DNA of 10,276 bases from Sulfurimonas sp. (GTDB taxonomy: Bacteria; Campylobacterota; Campylobacteria; Campylobacterales; Sulfurimonadaceae), in contig JAMORM010000035.1 of NCBI GenBank assembly GCA_027063585.1, forward strand, positions 1-10,276. Reading direction: 5' to 3'. Both the position numbers and the translations under genes were made by a program. Shown piece by piece: positions 6,172 through 10,276 of this stretch. The number at the start of each line of letters is the position of its first letter. The first letter of the stretch is position 1. Under the pieces are notes generated by a model. It searched no databases, was not told the DNA's origin, and worked only from the letters and a program-made list of their open reading frames with translations.

Positions 6172-6894
6172 ATGAGAGTTACGCTTGCACAAACGTTACC
6201 GAAGCTAAATCGCTCAAATCTTAATGATGTGGTTGCGATTATTAATGCACAAAAACATAGTTCGGACTTAATAATATTTCCTGAACTTGCTTTAAGTGGA
6301 TATCTGTTGCAAGATAAGCTTTTTGAAGATGCTTGGTTACTTGAAGAATTGAAAGTTTTTGAAGATTTAAGTAGAGATATTGATATTGTCATTGGCGTTG
6401 CATTAAAAGATGGAGAAGTCTTTAGAAATGTAGGGCTTTACTATGCAAATGGTAAATTTATATCTCAGCATATAAAAGTGCATCTGCCCAATTATGGAAT
6501 GTTTGAAGAAGCAAGATATTTTGAGGGTGGTAATAAATTTGAAGCATTTACGGTTAATAATAAAACTACAGCAATGCTTGTGTGTGAAGATTTATGGCAT
6601 AAAAGCGTGCATACAGAACTGAAGAGACTTAGCCCTGATGTAATTATAGTTTTGGTGGCATCTCCCGCTCGTGGATTTACTGATAGTGGACTTGAGATAC
6701 AGGAGAAATGGTACAACATTATTACAAAAGTAGCAAAAGAGTGCAATGCACAACTTCTTTTTGTGAACCGTGTGGGCTTTGAAGACGGACTGGGCTTTTG
6801 GGGCGGAAGTTGTATTGTTAATACTCGTGGAGAAATTACTCATAAACTACCGCTTTTTAAAAAAGATATACAGACATTTATAATAGAGGAATAA
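6172..6894 (+). CDS. Carbon-nitrogen hydrolase resembling the glutaminase domain of NAD+ synthetase
   Basis: The 240-residue nitrilase-superfamily amidase has an intact catalytic triad: Glu38 in FPELALSGY, Lys102 in IKVHLPNYG and Cys138 in LVCEDLWH. The local motifs HLPNYGMFEEARYF after the Lys and CEDLW around the Cys are those of the N-terminal glutaminase domain of glutamine-dependent NAD+ synthetase, rather than of omega-amidase or N-carbamoylputrescine amidase. The C-terminal part (GLGFWGGSCIVNTRGEI) also fits. No synthetase domain follows, since the gene ends and mtnN begins after 2 bp. It may supply ammonia to a separately encoded NadE, or act on another amide. The ATG lies 1 bp after the fabD stop, with only a weak purine-rich ribosome site, so translation may be coupled to fabD. 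Superfamily is certain; substrate is not. Confidence 0.85.
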   Translation: MRVTLAQTLPKLNRSNLNDVVAIINAQKHSSDLIIFPELALSGYLLQDKLFEDAWLLEELKVFEDLSRDIDIVIGVALKDGEVFRNVGLYYANGKFISQHIKVHLPNYGMFEEARYFEGGNKFEAFTVNNKTTAMLVCEDLWHKSVHTELKRLSPDVIIVLVASPARGFTDSGLEIQEKWYNIITKVAKECNAQLLFVNRVGFEDGLGFWGGSCIVNTRGEITHKLPLFKKDIQTFIIEE

Positions 6895-6896
6895 AT

Positions 6897-7589
6897 ATGA
6901 CATTAGCAATAATGGGAGCAATGCCTGAAGAAATTGCACCGATTTTAGAAAGATTAGGTGAATACAAGACAACGATTTATGCAGGAAACAAATATTATGA
7001 AGCGAGTTATAAAGGGCTCAAACTTGTCATAGCATACTCAAAAATAGGGAAAGTATTCTCAACATTAACGGCTACAACAATGTGTGAGCATTTTGGCGCA
7101 CAAAAGCTTTTGTTTTCTGGTGTTGCCGGAGCGATATCATCAAAACTAAAAGTAGGGGACCTGATTGTGGCAACAAAACTTGCTCAACATGATTTAGATA
7201 TTACCGCTTTTGGTCATCCGTTTGGATATGTGCCTGAGGGTGCAGTATATGTTGAGGCTGATAAAGAATTAATTGCGCTCTCTAAAGAAGTAGCTACAGA
7301 AATGGGTAAAAGTGTGCAAGAAGGTATTATTGCAACAGGTGATCAGTTTGTAGCAGATGAGAAAAGAAAAAACTGGATTGGTGAGACATTTAAAGCTGAT
7401 GCACTAGAGATGGAGGGGGCAAGTGTTGCTGTTGTATGTGATGCTTTGGACGTGCCGTTTTTTATTCTGCGTGCTATCAGTGATGCAGCGGATATGGATG
7501 CAAGTTTTTCTTTTGATGAGTTTTTAGAAACAAGTGCGGTTGAATCTGCTGAATTTGTTATGAAAATGGTGGACAAACTTGTCGGTTAA
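6897..7589 (+). CDS. mtnN: 5'-methylthioadenosine/S-adenosylhomocysteine nucleosidase (possible aminodeoxyfutalosine nucleosidase)
   Basis: The 230-residue enzyme is also called Pfs or MTAN. It hydrolyses the N-glycosidic bond of methylthioadenosine and S-adenosylhomocysteine, recycling adenine and feeding the methyl cycle. Seen: MGAMPEEI with Glu12, the GVAGAI loop at 75-80, HDLDITAFG near 98-106, the substrate-contact block ALEMEGA with Glu173, and ISDAAD with catalytic Asp197. These match E. coli Glu12, Glu174 and Asp197. In Helicobacter and Campylobacter the same enzyme also cleaves 6-amino-6-deoxyfutalosine in the alternative menaquinone pathway; that role here is inferred from the apparent lineage. 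GAGGA at 6886-6890 is a good ribosome site overlapping the end of the upstream amidase gene. The gene overlaps the next by 11 bp. Confidence 0.96.
   Translation: MTLAIMGAMPEEIAPILERLGEYKTTIYAGNKYYEASYKGLKLVIAYSKIGKVFSTLTATTMCEHFGAQKLLFSGVAGAISSKLKVGDLIVATKLAQHDLDITAFGHPFGYVPEGAVYVEADKELIALSKEVATEMGKSVQEGIIATGDQFVADEKRKNWIGETFKADALEMEGASVAVVCDALDVPFFILRAISDAADMDASFSFDEFLETSAVESAEFVMKMVDKLVG
7568..7581 (+). promoter_or_regulatory. Ribosome binding site supporting the TTG start of the PP-loop gene
   Basis: GGTGGA at 7568-7573 lies 5 bases before TTG at 7579, inside the end of mtnN. The next in-frame ATG (7606) has no such site and would cut into the conserved N-terminal LSKKI stretch, so the TTG is preferred. 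Confidence 0.5.
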
Positions 7590-8328
7590 ACTCTCTAAAA
7601 AAATTATGTCAAAACTTGGTAAAACAAATGCCGAGTTTAAATTGATAGAAGAGGGTGATAAAATTCTTGTCGGACTCAGCGGAGGAAAAGACTCCCTAAC
7701 GATGATTCATGCTATGAAAGAGCAGCAACGCCGTGCTCCTTTTGCATTTGAATTTATTGCTGTTACCGTAAGCTACGGTATGGGTGAAAATTTTGATAAG
7801 CTTTCTGCTCATTGTAAGAAGTACGGCATACAGCATGTAATAAAAGAGACACAAACCTATGTTTTAGCAAAAGAGAAAATCCGTAAAAATTCTTCATTTT
7901 GTAGTTTTTTTTCTCGTATGAGACGCGGTTATCTCTATAGTGTTGCAAAAGAACTTGGCTGCAATAAAGTCGCACTCGGGCATCATATGGACGATGCGGC
8001 AGAGAGTTTTTTTATGAACTTTATCTATAACGGACAGATGCGAAGCCTTGCACCAAAATATACGGCGCAAAACGGGCTTGTAGTAATTCGTCCTTTGATT
8101 CAAATGCGTGAGCGTCAACTTCGTGCTTTTGTAGAAGATAACGGTATCGAAGCCATAGGTGATGAAGCTTGTCCTGCTATGCGTTTTGATGTGAAAATGC
8201 CTTATGCAAGAGCACAAATGAAAGAGATGCTTGCAAAAATGGAAAAAGAGCATCCGCAACTCTTTACTTCACTCAATGCCGCTTTTAAAAATATAAGTGT
8301 TGATAGCTTTTTTATGACTGAGGAGTAG
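7579..8328 (+). CDS. TtcA-like PP-loop ATPase, tRNA 2-thiocytidine family, with altered cysteine motifs
   Basis: The 249-residue protein has the whole-length pattern of TtcA: LIEEGDKILVGLSGGKDS with the PP-loop at 34-39, SRMRRGYLYSVAKELG at 112-127, VALGHHMDDAAESFFMNF at 131-148, and VIRPLIQMRERQL at 169-181. TtcA adenylates cytidine 32 of tRNA and replaces its oxygen with sulfur, using a [4Fe-4S] cluster held by three cysteines. Here the first CxxC reads C108-S-F-F111 and the second site reads C198-P-A-M201, so two of the three expected ligands appear to be missing. The cysteines present are 79, 108, 128 and 198. The protein may work without that cluster, use other residues, or have a different substrate, so I give no symbol. 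The TTG start overlaps mtnN by 11 bp. The 3' end overlaps the convergent RDD gene by 17 bp. Confidence 0.82.
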   Translation: MSVKLSKKIMSKLGKTNAEFKLIEEGDKILVGLSGGKDSLTMIHAMKEQQRRAPFAFEFIAVTVSYGMGENFDKLSAHCKKYGIQHVIKETQTYVLAKEKIRKNSSFCSFFSRMRRGYLYSVAKELGCNKVALGHHMDDAAESFFMNFIYNGQMRSLAPKYTAQNGLVVIRPLIQMRERQLRAFVEDNGIEAIGDEACPAMRFDVKMPYARAQMKEMLAKMEKEHPQLFTSLNAAFKNISVDSFFMTEE

Positions 8329-8812
8329 CATCTTCATCGTAAATGACAGCGGTTCCTGCAATCAAATCATGTAGTCCTCTTTTGTCTTTTCTAAAGGCAA
8401 CCATCAAAAAACCTATACCAAACAACAGTAATGAAGGAATATAAGCAAGAGAACGGGTAAGCGCCTGTTTGTTTGTGATGTCTTTCCCTGTGTGTGTATC
8501 AACTATTTTTACATGTAAAAATTTTTTCCCTGGAGTGGCTCCTTGCCATTTATCCCAAAATATGACTGTTAAGATTAAAACTGAAAGCTCAAAAACAAGT
8601 TCCCATGTAAAAGAAGTTTTAGGCTGGTTGTCCAGTGCATGCGTATTTCCGCTCATCGCCATTTGTATATTTTGCTGGTATTGGGCAAAGTCAAACCAGT
8701 TTCCATCACTTATAAAATAGATAAGAATGCCAACTGGTAGAGCAATAAAGAGAGTATCTAAAAATGAAGCAACAAAACGAATCCAAAATCCAGCAGGTTT
8801 AACTTCATTCAT
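8312..8812 (-). CDS. RDD-family integral membrane protein
   Basis: The 166-residue inner-membrane protein of unknown function has the RDD signature: Arg12 and Asp19 in IRFVASFLDT at the first membrane helix (about 15-35), the W..GATPGKK motif at 89-97, and RKDKRGLHDLIAGT at 141-154 after the last helix. Further helices lie at about 69-86 and 119-141. A loop at about 37-68 is rich in Gln/Asn/Ala. Some RDD proteins have been linked to sodium/proton exchange, but nothing here proves transport. The gene lies 7 bp downstream of guaB on the same strand, with no clear ribosome site before its ATG (GTGTAATTAATCT), so it is probably co-transcribed with guaB. Its 3' end overlaps the convergent PP-loop gene. 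Confidence 0.88.
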   Translation of the reverse strand: MNEVKPAGFWIRFVASFLDTLFIALPVGILIYFISDGNWFDFAQYQQNIQMAMSGNTHALDNQPKTSFTWELVFELSVLILTVIFWDKWQGATPGKKFLHVKIVDTHTGKDITNKQALTRSLAYIPSLLLFGIGFLMVAFRKDKRGLHDLIAGTAVIYDEDATPQS

Positions 8813-8819
8813 AGATTAA

Positions 8820-10276
<1,457 letters not shown>

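Noticed and set aside
7903..7912. Possible frameshift or sequencing error at the T-run within the SFCSFFSRMRRG segment of the PP-loop gene
   Set aside because: The reading frame and family similarity continue on both sides without a shift, and the second altered Cys site (Met201) is far away, so substitution is the simpler reading.
7894..8259. 121-codon open frame on the minus strand under the PP-loop gene
   Set aside because: It is antisense to conserved TtcA-family motifs and unusually rich in His, Cys and Phe, as expected for a reverse-frame shadow.

Overview
The window is AT-rich bacterial chromosome that looks like Campylobacterota (former Epsilonproteobacteria), probably a free-living Sulfurimonas-like member. 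The evidence is gene order plus protein character. The order tolR-tolA-tolB-pal-cpoB-slyD-(regulator)-fabD-(amidase)-mtnN-PP-loop protein matches, from memory, the Campylobacter jejuni Cj0110-Cj0118 neighbourhood, with two extra genes inserted. The proteins are Lys/Asn/Ile-rich with epsilon-type sequence features. The genus is an inference and was not tested by any search.

Layout: positions 2-8328 hold eleven tightly packed plus-strand genes. The first five are the Tol-Pal envelope machine: the 3' part of tolR, then tolA, tolB, pal and cpoB. They link inner-membrane proton-motive force to the outer membrane and peptidoglycan. Next come the SlyD-type chaperone/prolyl isomerase, an unusual shrunken NtrC-like DNA-binding protein, fabD (fatty-acid synthesis), a stand-alone amidase resembling the glutaminase domain of NAD+ synthetase, the MTA/SAH nucleosidase mtnN, and a TtcA-like PP-loop protein. 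Most junctions overlap or are a few bases apart. Two longer gaps, before pal (71 bp) and before slyD (83 bp), carry plausible sigma-70 type -10 boxes. The region therefore probably reads as one operon with internal promoters.

Positions 8312-10265 hold two minus-strand genes, guaB followed by an RDD-family membrane protein. They run into the plus-strand cluster, and the two convergent genes overlap by 17 bp at their 3' ends.

The window is mostly conserved housekeeping sequence. I see no mobile element, CRISPR array, tRNA, rRNA or toxin/defence system, and no non-genic stretch longer than 300 bases. The points that repay a second look are the regulator with an apparently dead, GAFTGA-less AAA+ domain; the TtcA-like protein that keeps its ATP-binding PP-loop but lacks two expected Fe-S cysteines; the stand-alone NAD-synthetase-type glutaminase; and the guaB product, which carries the inhibitor-sensitive residue pair known from Cryptosporidium IMPDH.
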